A DNA stretch of 64,000 bases from Rhodocytophaga rosea (GTDB lineage: Bacteria > Bacteroidota > Bacteroidia > Cytophagales > 172606-1): the NCBI RefSeq assembly GCF_010119975.1, contig NZ_CP048222.1, positions 1,695,501 through 1,759,500 on the forward strand. Reading direction: 5' to 3'. The notes under the pieces are model-generated. The model was given only the letters and a program-made list of their open reading frames with translations. It was not told where the DNA came from and did no database searches. A program made the translations under genes and the position numbers. Below are positions 1 through 8,409 of this stretch, one piece after another (within the stretch, counting starts at the first letter, position 1; every line of letters starts with the position of its first letter).

Positions 1-11
1 TATTTCAATTC

Positions 12-743
12 ATGATCCAGATTATTCCTGCTATTGATATTATTAATGGAAAGTGTGTACGCCTGACACAAGGTGATTTTGCCCGTACTACTGAATACAA
101 TTCCCATCCGGTAGAAGTAGCCAAATCTTTTGAAGGTGCCGGACTTACCCGGCTGCATCTGGTAGACCTGGATGGAGCCAGGGAAAAAAAAGTAGTTAAT
201 TATAAAACACTCGAACAAATAGCAACTCAAACTTCCCTGTATATCGATTTTGGTGGTGGGCTACAGTCAGATAAAGATATTCATATTGCTTTCGATAATG
301 GAGCCAAACAGATCACCGGGGGAAGTGTAGCCGTAAAAAACCGGGATTTGTTTGAAAGCTGGTTAGTCAAACATGGCGGCGATAGGATTATTCTGGGAGC
401 TGATGCCAAAAATGAAAAAATTGCGATTCATGGCTGGAAAGATGTTACCGAACTTTCTGTATATGATTTTATTGGCGAGTATATAGGCAAAGGAGTAAAA
501 TATGCAATTAGTACAGATGTTGCCAAAGACGGACTATTACAAGGTCCTTCTTTTCCGCTGTATGGCTTTATTGACTATAAATTCCCAGGCCTGAACGTGA
601 TTGCCAGTGGCGGCATCAGCCAGATGGACGATATTCTGCGTTTGAATGAAATGGGGATTTTTGGTGTAATTGTGGGCAAAGCTATCTATGAAGGTAAAAT
701 TAAACTCCAGGAGCTCAGCAGGTTTATTGTTGAAAACAAATAA
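12..743 (+). CDS. hisA: HisA, ProFAR isomerase of histidine biosynthesis
   Basis: The 243-residue product has the usual length and half-barrel pattern of HisA, the cytosolic (beta/alpha)8 enzyme that isomerises ProFAR to PRFAR in the fourth step of histidine synthesis. The N-terminus carries the catalytic-Asp motif PAIDIINGKCVRL. The phosphate-binding glycines appear as DFGGGLQ in the first half and ASGGIS in the second half. An internal LGADAKN segment supplies the second acidic residue. The ATG lies 11 bases inside the window, so any promoter or upstream his genes are outside. hisF follows after about 90 bp and hisIE after that, in the conserved his order. HisF is its paralogue, but the sequence here clearly groups with HisA, and the real HisF is next door. 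Confidence 0.96.
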   Translation: MIQIIPAIDIINGKCVRLTQGDFARTTEYNSHPVEVAKSFEGAGLTRLHLVDLDGAREKKVVNYKTLEQIATQTSLYIDFGGGLQSDKDIHIAFDNGAKQITGGSVAVKNRDLFESWLVKHGGDRIILGADAKNEKIAIHGWKDVTELSVYDFIGEYIGKGVKYAISTDVAKDGLLQGPSFPLYGFIDYKFPGLNVIASGGISQMDDILRLNEMGIFGVIVGKAIYEGKIKLQELSRFIVENK

Positions 744-834
744 ATAAGCTGTTCACACAGTAACTTTGTAAGTGCTGATTCCGATAACAGCACTTAATTT
801 TCTACTGTTCTTTCTATTTATATACTCTGGTCCT

Positions 835-1590
835 ATGCTTACAAAGCGTATTATTCCCTGCCTGGATATTAAAAACGGCAAAACAGTAAAAGGCATAAAT
901 TTTGAAAACCTCCGGGATGCCGGTGATCCGGTAGAACTGGCGCAATTGTATGCAGAGCAAGGCGCAGATGAACTGGTTTTTCTGGATATTACAGCTACGG
1001 TAGAAGACCGGAAAACGTTGATAGAACTCGTACGGAATGTAGCCCGTGCGCTGAATATTCCCTTTACCGTAGGCGGAGGTATTTCATCTGTTTCAGATGT
1101 ATCCGCTTTGCTGCATGCCGGTGCAGATAAAATTTCGGTCAATTCGGCGGCGGTGCGGAATCCGGAACTGGTAAATAGGCTGGCACAGGAATTTGGCAGT
1201 CAATGTGTGGTAGTGGCAATTGATACACGTTTTGTCAATAACGAGCATATTGTGCATACACATGGCGGACGTAGACCTACCGACTTGCGTACCATTGCCT
1301 GGGCAAAGGAAGTGGAAGACCGGGGTGCCGGGGAGATTTTGCTTACATCTATGGATACGGATGGCACTAAAAATGGCTTTGCATTGGAATTAACGGCACA
1401 GATTTCCCAAACTTTACAAATTCCGATTGTGGCTTCGGGAGGTGCCGGAACCATGGAACATTTCACCGAAGTATTCATACAGGGAAAAGCGGATGCTGCC
1501 CTGGCGGCCAGTATTTTTCACTTTAAAGAAATTATGATTCCGGACCTGAAACATTACCTGCAGAAAAAAGGAATTATTGTTAGAAAATAG
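835..1590 (+). CDS. hisF: HisF, imidazole glycerol phosphate synthase cyclase subunit
   Basis: HisF forms the cyclase half of IGP synthase and works with the glutaminase HisH, which is not in this window. It converts PRFAR plus ammonia to IGP and AICAR. The 251-residue protein begins [16 protein letters not shown] with the catalytic Asp at residue 11. It has VGGGIS and ASGGAG phosphate loops and a VAIDTR segment for the second catalytic Asp near residue 130. I chose the ATG at 835. An in-frame start at 772 would add 21 hydrophobic residues unlike any HisF, and the KRIIPCLD start matches the family exactly. It sits between hisA and hisIE in one transcriptional direction. Confidence 0.96.
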   Translation: MLTKRIIPCLDIKNGKTVKGINFENLRDAGDPVELAQLYAEQGADELVFLDITATVEDRKTLIELVRNVARALNIPFTVGGGISSVSDVSALLHAGADKISVNSAAVRNPELVNRLAQEFGSQCVVVAIDTRFVNNEHIVHTHGGRRPTDLRTIAWAKEVEDRGAGEILLTSMDTDGTKNGFALELTAQISQTLQIPIVASGGAGTMEHFTEVFIQGKADAALAASIFHFKEIMIPDLKHYLQKKGIIVRK

Positions 1591-1651
1591 TTATAGTATT
1601 GGGTTATTTTTTCTTCAGCAGAATGAATTACCCCCTTTACATTTCTTATAC

Positions 1652-2245
1652 ATGAATATAGATTTTGAGAAAAATAACGGACTGGTACCTGCTATTATTC
1701 AGGATGCCTTTACAAACAAAGTGCTGATGCTCGGATATATGAATCCACAGGCATTAGAAAGAACCAGGAAAGAAGGAATCGTTACCTTTTTCAGCCGCTC
1801 TAAACAGCGATTATGGACCAAAGGAGAAACTTCCGGTAACTTTTTGAAAGTGAGCGAAATTACAGTAGATTGTGATGGAGATACTTTATTGATAAAGGCG
1901 AATCCGGCAGGGCCTGTTTGCCATACCGGAGCTGATACTTGCTTTAATGAAACCAATAAAAATAAGACGGCTTTCCTGGATCATCTGAAAAGTATCATCC
2001 ACGACCGCCGCATTAATCCTGGTGAAAAATCCTATACTTCGTCTCTGTTTCAAAAGGGAATTAATAAGGTGGCCCAAAAGGTAGGGGAAGAAGCCGTAGA
2101 ACTGGTGATTGAGGCAAAAGATACGAATGATGAGCTTTTTAAAGGCGAAGCGGCTGACTTGCTATTCCATTTTCTGGTATTGCTGGAGCAGAAAAACATA
2201 GACCTCGATCAGGTAATTGAAGTATTGCAAAGCCGGCATAAATAG
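1652..2245 (+). CDS. hisIE: HisIE, bifunctional phosphoribosyl-AMP cyclohydrolase / phosphoribosyl-ATP pyrophosphatase
   Basis: This 197-residue fusion catalyses steps two and three of histidine biosynthesis. The N-terminal HisI part (about residues 1-105) shows FSRSKQRLWTKGETSGNF and the metal-ligand region DCDGDTLL followed by GPVCHTGADTCF with its cysteines. The C-terminal HisE part (about residues 110-197) has the helical MazG-like motif KVGEEAVELVIEAK. The fused form is common in Bacteroidota and enterics. The ATG at 1652 gives the canonical start; a TTG at 1577 would overlap hisF and add a non-homologous leader. It is the last his gene here, and no clear hairpin terminator was seen after it. 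Confidence 0.95.
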   Translation: MNIDFEKNNGLVPAIIQDAFTNKVLMLGYMNPQALERTRKEGIVTFFSRSKQRLWTKGETSGNFLKVSEITVDCDGDTLLIKANPAGPVCHTGADTCFNETNKNKTAFLDHLKSIIHDRRINPGEKSYTSSLFQKGINKVAQKVGEEAVELVIEAKDTNDELFKGEAADLLFHFLVLLEQKNIDLDQVIEVLQSRHK

Positions 2246-2384
2246 AGGGAAGTAAACAGTCTTTGGTCTTTAGTAAAATTATGCTATGTAAATTGTTGCC
2301 TGCCCACTATGCACCAGTACATCTAAATCTAAGCTTGTTCGTATACAATATTCGTTCACTAAACCACTTAATATATACAAACTT

Positions 2385-2717
2385 ATGGGCTTGCTTGCAA
2401 AAATTCTGATATCTGCTGTAGCTGTAATTATTAGTGCCTACCTGATTCCCGGCGTAGGCGTAGATAGTATCCTTACGGCCATCATTGTTGCCATTGTACT
2501 GGGTTTACTCAATGCAATTGTAAAGCCCATTTTGGTTATCCTTACCATTCCGGTTACGATTCTTACGCTCGGACTTTTTCTGCTTGTCATTAATGTAATC
2601 ATTATCTATCTGGCAGACTACCTGGTTCCCGGCTTTAGCGTTTCTGGATTTTTTGCGGCATTATTTTTCAGTATTGTTCTGGCCATAGTTGGCTGGATCT
2701 TGGATTCTATTTTTTAA
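2385..2717 (+). CDS. Small four-helix membrane protein, phage holin 4_2 / YvlD-like family
   Basis: The 110-residue protein is almost wholly hydrophobic, with four predicted membrane segments at about residues 3-20, 26-46, 53-76 and 84-108. The pattern GLLNAIVKPILVILTIP is typical of the YvlD (Phage_holin_4_2, formerly DUF360) family. These proteins sit in the inner membrane. Despite the name, most are chromosomal and not lytic, and their function is unsettled. The gene stands alone between hisIE and a convergent enoyl-CoA hydratase, with no phage genes near it. Confidence 0.85.
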   Translation: MGLLAKILISAVAVIISAYLIPGVGVDSILTAIIVAIVLGLLNAIVKPILVILTIPVTILTLGLFLLVINVIIIYLADYLVPGFSVSGFFAALFFSIVLAIVGWILDSIF

Positions 2718-2737
2718 GTTATTTCCAGTTAGAATTT

Positions 2738-3511
2738 CTACCATTGAATTTCCTGTTTATTTAGGAAAGCAGCTATTCCTTTTTTACAATCTGCACTTTC
2801 CCTGGTTTCGGCATTCATTCTGGCAGCAAATCGTAAACCGTTAGTTAAGTCCATCGTCTGGATGTGAGCCATGAGTTTTTTGGTACTGCCCATAGATTGA
2901 GCAGAATTATTATGGCAGAGTTTTCTGGCGAATTCCTGCACCTTGAGGGATAATTCTGATTCTTCAGTTATATAATTTATCAAGCCATAAACTTGTGCCT
3001 GTTCCGCAGAAATCAGTTCGCCGGATAAGAGTAGTTCTCTGGCTTTCCCCTCCCCTATTTTGCGGATCAAAAATAAACTGACAATGGCTGGAATAAAACC
3101 GATTTTAACTTCTGTATACCCAAAATTAGCCTCTGGTACCGCAAACGAAAAATCACAAAGGGTAGCCAGACCGCAGCCACCGGCAATAGCATGTCCGTGA
3201 ATCTGGGCAATTACTACTTTGTTGAGCATATATATCTGCTCAAATAAAGAAGCCAGCTGGGTAGAATCAGCTATATTTTCTTCAAAGGTATTTTGTTGCA
3301 ATTGCTGTAAATACCCCAGGTCGGCACCGGCACAGAACACTTTTCCATTGGCTTTTAACACGATTATTTTTGCTGCCTCATCCAATGAAGCCCGTTTAAA
3401 GGATTCGCTCAATTGTGCTACCATTTCGCTATTTAACGCATTGCGCTTATCAGGCCGGTTTAAGGTGAGATAGGCAATTCTATCGTTTACTTCGTATTCT
3501 ACTAAGGACAT
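2738..3511 (-). CDS. Enoyl-CoA hydratase/isomerase family protein
   Basis: The 257-residue protein has the crotonase fold. AGADLG (61-66) and HGHAIAGGCGLA (106-116) form the CoA-binding and oxyanion-hole loops, and TEVKIGF places a conserved Glu near residue 134. It most likely hydrates a 2-enoyl-CoA in fatty-acid or branched-chain amino-acid breakdown. Methylglutaconyl-CoA hydratase is one possibility, but substrate cannot be assigned from sequence alone. Immediately upstream of the start codon lies a perfect run of seven 8-bp repeats, so its promoter or leader may vary in length. It ends about 20 bp from the convergent small membrane gene. Confidence 0.9.
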   Translation of the reverse strand: MSLVEYEVNDRIAYLTLNRPDKRNALNSEMVAQLSESFKRASLDEAAKIIVLKANGKVFCAGADLGYLQQLQQNTFEENIADSTQLASLFEQIYMLNKVVIAQIHGHAIAGGCGLATLCDFSFAVPEANFGYTEVKIGFIPAIVSLFLIRKIGEGKARELLLSGELISAEQAQVYGLINYITEESELSLKVQEFARKLCHNNSAQSMGSTKKLMAHIQTMDLTNGLRFAARMNAETRESADCKKGIAAFLNKQEIQW

Positions 3512-3514
3512 AAA

Positions 3515-3575
3515 ATTGTTGAATTGTTGAATTGTTGAATTGTTGAATTGTTGAATTGTTGAATTGTTGAATTGT
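3515..3575. repeat. 8-bp tandem repeat, 7 perfect copies, upstream of the enoyl-CoA hydratase gene
   Basis: The unit ATTGTTGA is repeated exactly seven times from 3515 to 3570, followed by a partial copy (ATTGT). It starts four bases upstream of the ATG of the minus-strand enoyl-CoA hydratase gene and occupies its leader or promoter. Short perfect repeats like this change copy number by slipped-strand mispairing, so expression could vary by phase. That is inference; the repeat itself is directly visible. Confidence 0.95.
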
Positions 3576-3640
3576 AATTTATTAATTCAATTCTTCTGTC
3601 ATTACGGCCTTCTGTCACCTGGTAATTCTATCATTTCCTT

Positions 3641-3684
3641 GAATCCTGTTAATCCTTGAATCTGTGTAGTCCAGGTTCCAGACT
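3641..3684. repeat. Dispersed palindromic repeat, half-element copy 1
   Basis: This stretch contains AATCCTGTTAATCCTTGAAT and ends in CCAGGTTCCAGAC. That is the reverse complement of the TCTGGAACCTGG-type sequence found after several other genes in the window. It lies just past the stop codon of comEC. Confidence 0.8.
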
Positions 3685-3690
3685 ATCCTC

Positions 3691-5808
3691 TCACTCTTTC
3701 AAAATAAATGCGCCGGAGTCAAATACTGAGTAACAAGGAATATGCAGGCTGTCGGCTTGCTTTTTCAGGCGTTCGGCAATGTATCGTTTATTAGACGCAT
3801 CAATGATCAGGCGTTTGACAGAAGAATGAGAACGATTCAGATTCCGCAAAGCATTGTTCTGCACAATCAGGTAATCTGGAGGATATTTCTGAAAAACAGG
3901 AATGATATTCCGGACTGGTGCCTTGTTCAGGAAAAGAAAAGTTTTACCCTGCCACACCAGCCAGGTTCCTTCTTTGAAATTTCGGAGGGCTGGCTGTTCA
4001 GATTGTGTCTGATTCAGAGGCAAAAAAACAGTATGCTGTATACCTTTATCCCACCAGTAATTAGTAAAGCGGTATTGAATCGTAGTTTTAGCCTGCAATA
4101 ATGCTGAATCCGCCAGAAAATAGCCCTTTCTTCCTTCCATGATACAAGCTGCAGTATGGTTATTTACAGAATAAATCAGTAGCTCTTTTTGCCTGTGCTG
4201 CCGGTAAATTTCTGCCATATTCACGGCAACCAGCAAGCAGATGATTCCAAAAACGGCATACCAGTATCTTAGCTGTTTGTAATGTAAAAACAGCAACACC
4301 AGCACAATCAGTACATATAATATAATCTCTTCCACCAGACTGATAGATATTCCCTGAATCAAAGCACCTGGAATTCTTTCGGTTACAAATACCGATTGAT
4401 TGAGTGCCCATACAGTCCATTTAAGTAAAAAAGCAATAATGGCAGATACATAGGGAATCCAAAAGACGGCTAAAGTAAGTAACCCCAGGTATAATACGAT
4501 GGTAGATAGAATAATAACCGGAATGTTGGCAAGCAGAAAATAGGTAGGAAACTGGTGAAAATAATATAAGCTCATTGGCACGGTGGCAACCTGCGCCGCT
4601 ATACTCACACAGGTAATGCCCCATACCCAGTTGGCAGGCTGGTTATTAAAATTCAGCAGATAATACAACTTGGAAAACAGATACACAATGCCGAGCACGG
4701 CCGCATACGAAAGCTGAAAACCCACCTCCAACAAAAAATAAGGGTTAATCACCAGCAACACAAAGGCAGAAATAGCCAGGCTGTTGTAAATACTTCGTTG
4801 CCGGTTAGCCGCTTTGGCAATCACCACCAGCGTAAACATTACGACAGCCCGCAAAACAGAAGGCGAAAAACCGGTAATTACGGCATATAGCCACAATAAG
4901 CTGAGTATCACACCAGCAAAAATCCAGTTCCCATACCTGAAGGTCTTCAGTTTACCCAGCAATAAAGAGAGTATCTCAAATACAATCACCACATGGGCAC
5001 CGGAAACAGCCAGTACATGCATGGCTCCGGCACTGGCATAGGCTTGTTTAAGTTCATTATCCAGTCCGTTCCGGATACCCAGAATAAGTCCGCTCGCAAT
5101 GGCATATTCCCTATCAGAAGGAATCAGAGCCCGGAAAATACTGTCGGCCTGCTGACGGAGGCGGAAGGAAAAAGCGAAAACAAGATTGGGTGGATGATAG
5201 CCATATACTGCATACGCTGCTGGTTTTACAAAATGCTGCAGATAGATCTGCTGGTTTTCCAGGTATTTTCTGTAATCAAATTCGCCCGGATTAGCTGGCG
5301 GAAGTATTGGCTGGGGGGCTCCTTTGATGAGTACCTGGCTTCCATATACAGGTTTTTTGTCTTGTTTGCCCAGGTATACTAAAATTTTCCCGGAAGCTGG
5401 CTGCCCCTGGCCTTGCCTGTAAATGCGGTCCACCTGCATTTCAGATTTATAGTTTTTAGGCCGCTGCTGCACTTCAGAAACGAGCGTTCCACTATAATAA
5501 GTAAAAGCTGAATCCTGATAAATAATATGATTAGGCTGTGAATACCCGGTAACCTGATACGTTCGCAGATACCCGAAAAGCACGGTGAGTACTAAGGCTA
5601 ATAGGCCAAAAACAGGCCTTAGTAACCTGCCTTTCCATAGCGTGCGGATGAGCAAATATACCAGCCAGTACAAAAGCAGGCATCCGCCAAACGCGAAAAA
5701 CAGAAGATGATAAGTTTGTGCAGCAACCGGCAGATAGATACCCAGCAGAACCCCGGTGATCAGGTAAATAGTAAGCCTGACAAACACGTAGGGTGTCCAT
5801 TTGATCAT
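3691..5808 (-). CDS. comEC: ComEC/Rec2-family competence membrane protein
   Basis: ComEC forms the inner-membrane channel that moves single-stranded DNA into the cytoplasm during natural transformation. The 705-residue protein has two or three N-terminal helices and an OB-like DUF4131 region (about 30-190). A Competence domain (about 225-490) follows with many helices and the family hallmark HVLAVSGAHVV near residue 266. The C-terminal 150 residues follow the position of the metallo-beta-lactamase-like domain of Bacillus ComEC but lack the HxHxDH metal motif, as in many Bacteroidota homologues. The start MIKWTPYVFVRL gives a positively charged leader before the first helix. No other competence genes are adjacent. 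Confidence 0.92.
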   Translation of the reverse strand: MIKWTPYVFVRLTIYLITGVLLGIYLPVAAQTYHLLFFAFGGCLLLYWLVYLLIRTLWKGRLLRPVFGLLALVLTVLFGYLRTYQVTGYSQPNHIIYQDSAFTYYSGTLVSEVQQRPKNYKSEMQVDRIYRQGQGQPASGKILVYLGKQDKKPVYGSQVLIKGAPQPILPPANPGEFDYRKYLENQQIYLQHFVKPAAYAVYGYHPPNLVFAFSFRLRQQADSIFRALIPSDREYAIASGLILGIRNGLDNELKQAYASAGAMHVLAVSGAHVVIVFEILSLLLGKLKTFRYGNWIFAGVILSLLWLYAVITGFSPSVLRAVVMFTLVVIAKAANRQRSIYNSLAISAFVLLVINPYFLLEVGFQLSYAAVLGIVYLFSKLYYLLNFNNQPANWVWGITCVSIAAQVATVPMSLYYFHQFPTYFLLANIPVIILSTIVLYLGLLTLAVFWIPYVSAIIAFLLKWTVWALNQSVFVTERIPGALIQGISISLVEEIILYVLIVLVLLFLHYKQLRYWYAVFGIICLLVAVNMAEIYRQHRQKELLIYSVNNHTAACIMEGRKGYFLADSALLQAKTTIQYRFTNYWWDKGIQHTVFLPLNQTQSEQPALRNFKEGTWLVWQGKTFLFLNKAPVRNIIPVFQKYPPDYLIVQNNALRNLNRSHSSVKRLIIDASNKRYIAERLKKQADSLHIPCYSVFDSGAFILKE

Positions 5809-6022
5809 AAGCGGCTGGCTGTTTGAAACTTAATTTTACTGGTGAATAAATGTATAGAAAAGCTGGCTTTCGTACCAGAAAATAAATAGGTTTAGCTGCA
5901 ATTTTTCTTTCGGGAATCTTAAAAATGCAGGACAGAAGCTTGAGTACGCTTCAAATGCCTTTTATTCAACCTATTTGCCGGGAAACTATCATTGTACACC
6001 AAATTTATTATTCGATTACCCT

Positions 6023-6526
6023 ATGAAACGATTCTCTTTGTTTTTCTTTCTGACTGTACTTACCGCCCTGTTATCCGATGTTTTTGCCCAGACCGCACAA
6101 AAAACTGGTTCGCTCGCTGATATTAGTTTTATTAAGGGGCACTGGAAGGCAAACCGCGAAGGAACCACTATCGAAGCAGACTGGACTGCCCCGGAAGGAG
6201 ACAATATTGTAGGCTACATGCGCATGATGAAAGACAATAAAGCCACTTTATATGAATTATTCGCATTCGAACAAACCCCGCAAGGCTTAATCGTACTGGT
6301 CAAACATTTTAAACCCGGCATGATCGGCGTAGAAGAAAAAGAGAAATCGGATCGCTATCATTTTATAGAAGCCAGCCAAGGCCGTATGATTGTAGAAAAA
6401 CAAGGCGAACCCACCAGAATATTGTACGAAAAACGAGGGGAAGATCAGTTTGTGATCGCTGTAGGCAAACAACAGGATAGCAAATGGGAATTCAAGGATC
6501 TGTTTGTGTTTAACCGCATGAAATAA
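6023..6526 (+). CDS. DUF6265 family secreted protein
   Basis: The 167-residue protein begins with a clear signal peptide (MKRFSLFFFLTVLTALLSDVFA, cleavage after FAQ), so it is exported to the periplasm. The mature part has the DUF6265 pattern: FIKGHWKAN, then EADWTAPEGDNIVGYMRM and ATLYELFAFEQ. These are likely strands of a lipocalin-like beta-barrel. Its biochemical role is unknown. I chose the ATG at 6023 because it starts the signal peptide directly; an upstream in-frame start would add 16 non-signal residues. It is monocistronic. Confidence 0.85.
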   Translation: MKRFSLFFFLTVLTALLSDVFAQTAQKTGSLADISFIKGHWKANREGTTIEADWTAPEGDNIVGYMRMMKDNKATLYELFAFEQTPQGLIVLVKHFKPGMIGVEEKEKSDRYHFIEASQGRMIVEKQGEPTRILYEKRGEDQFVIAVGKQQDSKWEFKDLFVFNRMK

Positions 6527-6714
6527 AAATGCCAGTTTACTGTTACGAACTCGTTTTCTGCTTTTCATTTCCTGAAAAAACGGATATATTTACTGCATTA
6601 AAATCTCTTTATAACATATTGATTGTCTGAAGCTCAATTGCTCCAGTAACCTTCGGTTCCTTGGATAAGGAATGCGAAGTAAAATAGTATTATCAATTTT
6701 TATAAAGAACAAAC

Positions 6715-7359
6715 ATGCAACAGATACATACCGTCGCTGTAATAGGCGGCACCGGAAAATCAGGCAAATACCTGGTTTCCCATCTTTCGAATCAGGGTCT
6801 TCATCTCAAAATCCTGGTCAGAAATCCCCAAAAAATAAATATCCAGAATTCTTTAGCTCAAATTATCATAGGCGATGTCCGGAATTATGCGGACGTTAAA
6901 TCATTGATGACCGGTTGTCAGGCTGTAATCAGCACATTGGGATTAGGTTTGCCCCCCAGTGAGCCTACTATATTCAGCATGTCTACCAGTCATATTATCC
7001 GGGCCATGCATGAGTGTGAGGTGCGGCGCTATATTGTAACGACCGGGCTGAATGTAGATACGCCGCTTGATAAAAAAAGCGAAAAAGTAAAAGCAGCTAC
7101 TGCCTGGATGTATGCCAACTACCCCAAATCCACCACCGACAAACAGGAAGAATACCGCATATTATCGGAAAGTAATATAGACTGGACGATGGTTCGGCTT
7201 CCGTTGATTGAACAAACAGAGGAACGCAGGAAAGTAAGTATCAGCCTGGAAGATTGCCCTAGTGATAAAATAAGTGCTACGGATCTGGCGTATTTTCTTG
7301 CCGAGCAATTAGCTGACAACATGTATATCAGGAAAGCTCCTTTTATTTCAAACGATTAG
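6715..7359 (+). CDS. NAD(P)-binding Rossmann-fold protein (atypical SDR, NmrA/BVR-B-like)
   Basis: The 214-residue protein begins with VAVIGGTGKSGKYLV, the TGxxGxxG dinucleotide-binding loop of atypical short-chain dehydrogenases. ILVRNPQKI follows at the position that usually sets NADP preference, then a VISTLG strand end. A conserved TMVRLP segment lies near residue 160. Such proteins reduce small ketones or flavins, or act as redox sensors; the substrate cannot be read here. The gene is followed 7 bp later by a strong hairpin terminator, so the transcript probably ends there. Confidence 0.85.
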   Translation: MQQIHTVAVIGGTGKSGKYLVSHLSNQGLHLKILVRNPQKINIQNSLAQIIIGDVRNYADVKSLMTGCQAVISTLGLGLPPSEPTIFSMSTSHIIRAMHECEVRRYIVTTGLNVDTPLDKKSEKVKAATAWMYANYPKSTTDKQEEYRILSESNIDWTMVRLPLIEQTEERRKVSISLEDCPSDKISATDLAYFLAEQLADNMYIRKAPFISND

Positions 7360-7366
7360 CTATTCG

Positions 7367-7392
7367 CAATGGGACCTGCTTGGGTCCCATTG
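7367..7392 (+). terminator. Hairpin terminator after the Rossmann-fold gene
   Basis: CAATGGGACC (7367-7376) pairs perfectly with GGTCCCATTG (7383-7392) across a six-base loop, and TCTTTT follows. The hairpin starts seven bases after the stop codon, the expected place for an intrinsic terminator. Confidence 0.85.
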
Positions 7393-7678
7393 TCTTTTAC
7401 TATTTATAAATTCTACATTCCCGGAAGCACTTCTACAGATTTACCCTCTATTTTGCAAATGCCTCATTTCTGCCATTTACAGGCTACTTTTTCTGTTTGT
7501 TTACCTCTTGTATACCCTTCATTTAACCTTTTGTTTACCCTAAAAATTTGAGTAACGGCAGAATCCGGCTTTACTTTGTACCCATCAACAGCGGAATAGT
7601 TCTGCCTGGCTTACTAACAAAAAATACAACTATAACATAATTTCCACAATCAACTACAAGTAATACACTAAACTAATT
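7393..7678 (+). promoter_or_regulatory. Intergenic region with a candidate Bacteroidota-type promoter near 7547-7578
   Basis: No convincing gene was found. A TTTG at 7547-7550 and a TACTTTG at 7572-7578 resemble the Bacteroidota primary-sigma consensus (TTTG, about 20 bases, TAnnTTTG), although the -7 element is one base short. It would start transcription about 95 bases upstream of the next gene's ATG. This is a pattern match only. Confidence 0.4.
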
Positions 7679-8329
7679 ATGAACGCCCACACCCAACTTT
7701 CAGTTAATCCTATCCGGGAAACACTTTTTGGAGACATGCCTATTAATTCCTGGGGAAATAATATATCTGCTAATGAACCCTGGACATTATTCGCAAAAGC
7801 CAGAACCGAAATGGAAAAAGATAATAAACAGGTGGCAGCCAGTATCCTGCAGCAAATCATTCAGATGCCGGCACTAGAGTCCAGGCACTATCTGCAGGCA
7901 CACCATTTTATGCACCAGCTGGGTTACCGGATGGATCAGGAAAAACAGTTGCTGGGTGTAGTGGTGGAAGTAGCCATGCCAGAAGGGCTGGATCTGTTAG
8001 CCGCTTACAGCGACTATACGGCCCGCTATTATAATTACTCGGGTGCTGGTATCGTATGGGAAAGTCCTAATGAATCGATTAATCAGGAAATTTCGCAGGT
8101 ATTACAAGCCGGTCAGGTAATTATGCACCGGATTGGCCCCTGGGAAGGCGAAAGGCTGGGTGCGCCCAAAACAGGTTATGGCAGAATTAATCTGCTCACC
8201 ACTGAGGGGCTACATTTTGGCGAAGGACCTATGAATGTACTCATGAATGATACTTTAGGTGGATCTATGCTCAAAGCCGCTATAGCCCTGATGAGCCGGT
8301 TAATCGATATGACTGAAGTAAAAAAATAA
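7679..8329 (+). CDS. Conserved-looking cytosolic protein of unknown function
   Basis: The 216-residue protein has no signal peptide or membrane helix and I do not recognise its family. The first half is helical and charged, with a possible helical repeat (WTLFAKARTEMEKDNKQVAA followed by ESRHYLQAHHFMHQLGYRM). The second half contains DYTARYYNYSGAGIVWE and GRINLLTTEGLHFGEGP, which suggest beta structure. The ATG at 7679 follows a good candidate promoter. A membrane protein gene follows about 80 bp downstream in the same direction, so the two may be co-transcribed. Confidence 0.7.
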   Translation: MNAHTQLSVNPIRETLFGDMPINSWGNNISANEPWTLFAKARTEMEKDNKQVAASILQQIIQMPALESRHYLQAHHFMHQLGYRMDQEKQLLGVVVEVAMPEGLDLLAAYSDYTARYYNYSGAGIVWESPNESINQEISQVLQAGQVIMHRIGPWEGERLGAPKTGYGRINLLTTEGLHFGEGPMNVLMNDTLGGSMLKAAIALMSRLIDMTEVKK

Positions 8330-8409
8330 ACTATTCCTGCTTACTAGTGCTGATTTCTGAAGGAATAAAATATATAATTCAACAAACAACCCTACCATAC
8401 ATAACCCCC

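Noticed and set aside
772-834. Upstream in-frame extension of HisF
   Set aside because: The 21 extra residues are hydrophobic and absent from HisF family members, and ATG 835 gives the canonical KRIIPCLD start.
7369-7551. Open frame of 60 codons after the Rossmann gene
   Set aside because: It begins inside the terminator hairpin and has no coding character; it overlaps the promoter-like region.
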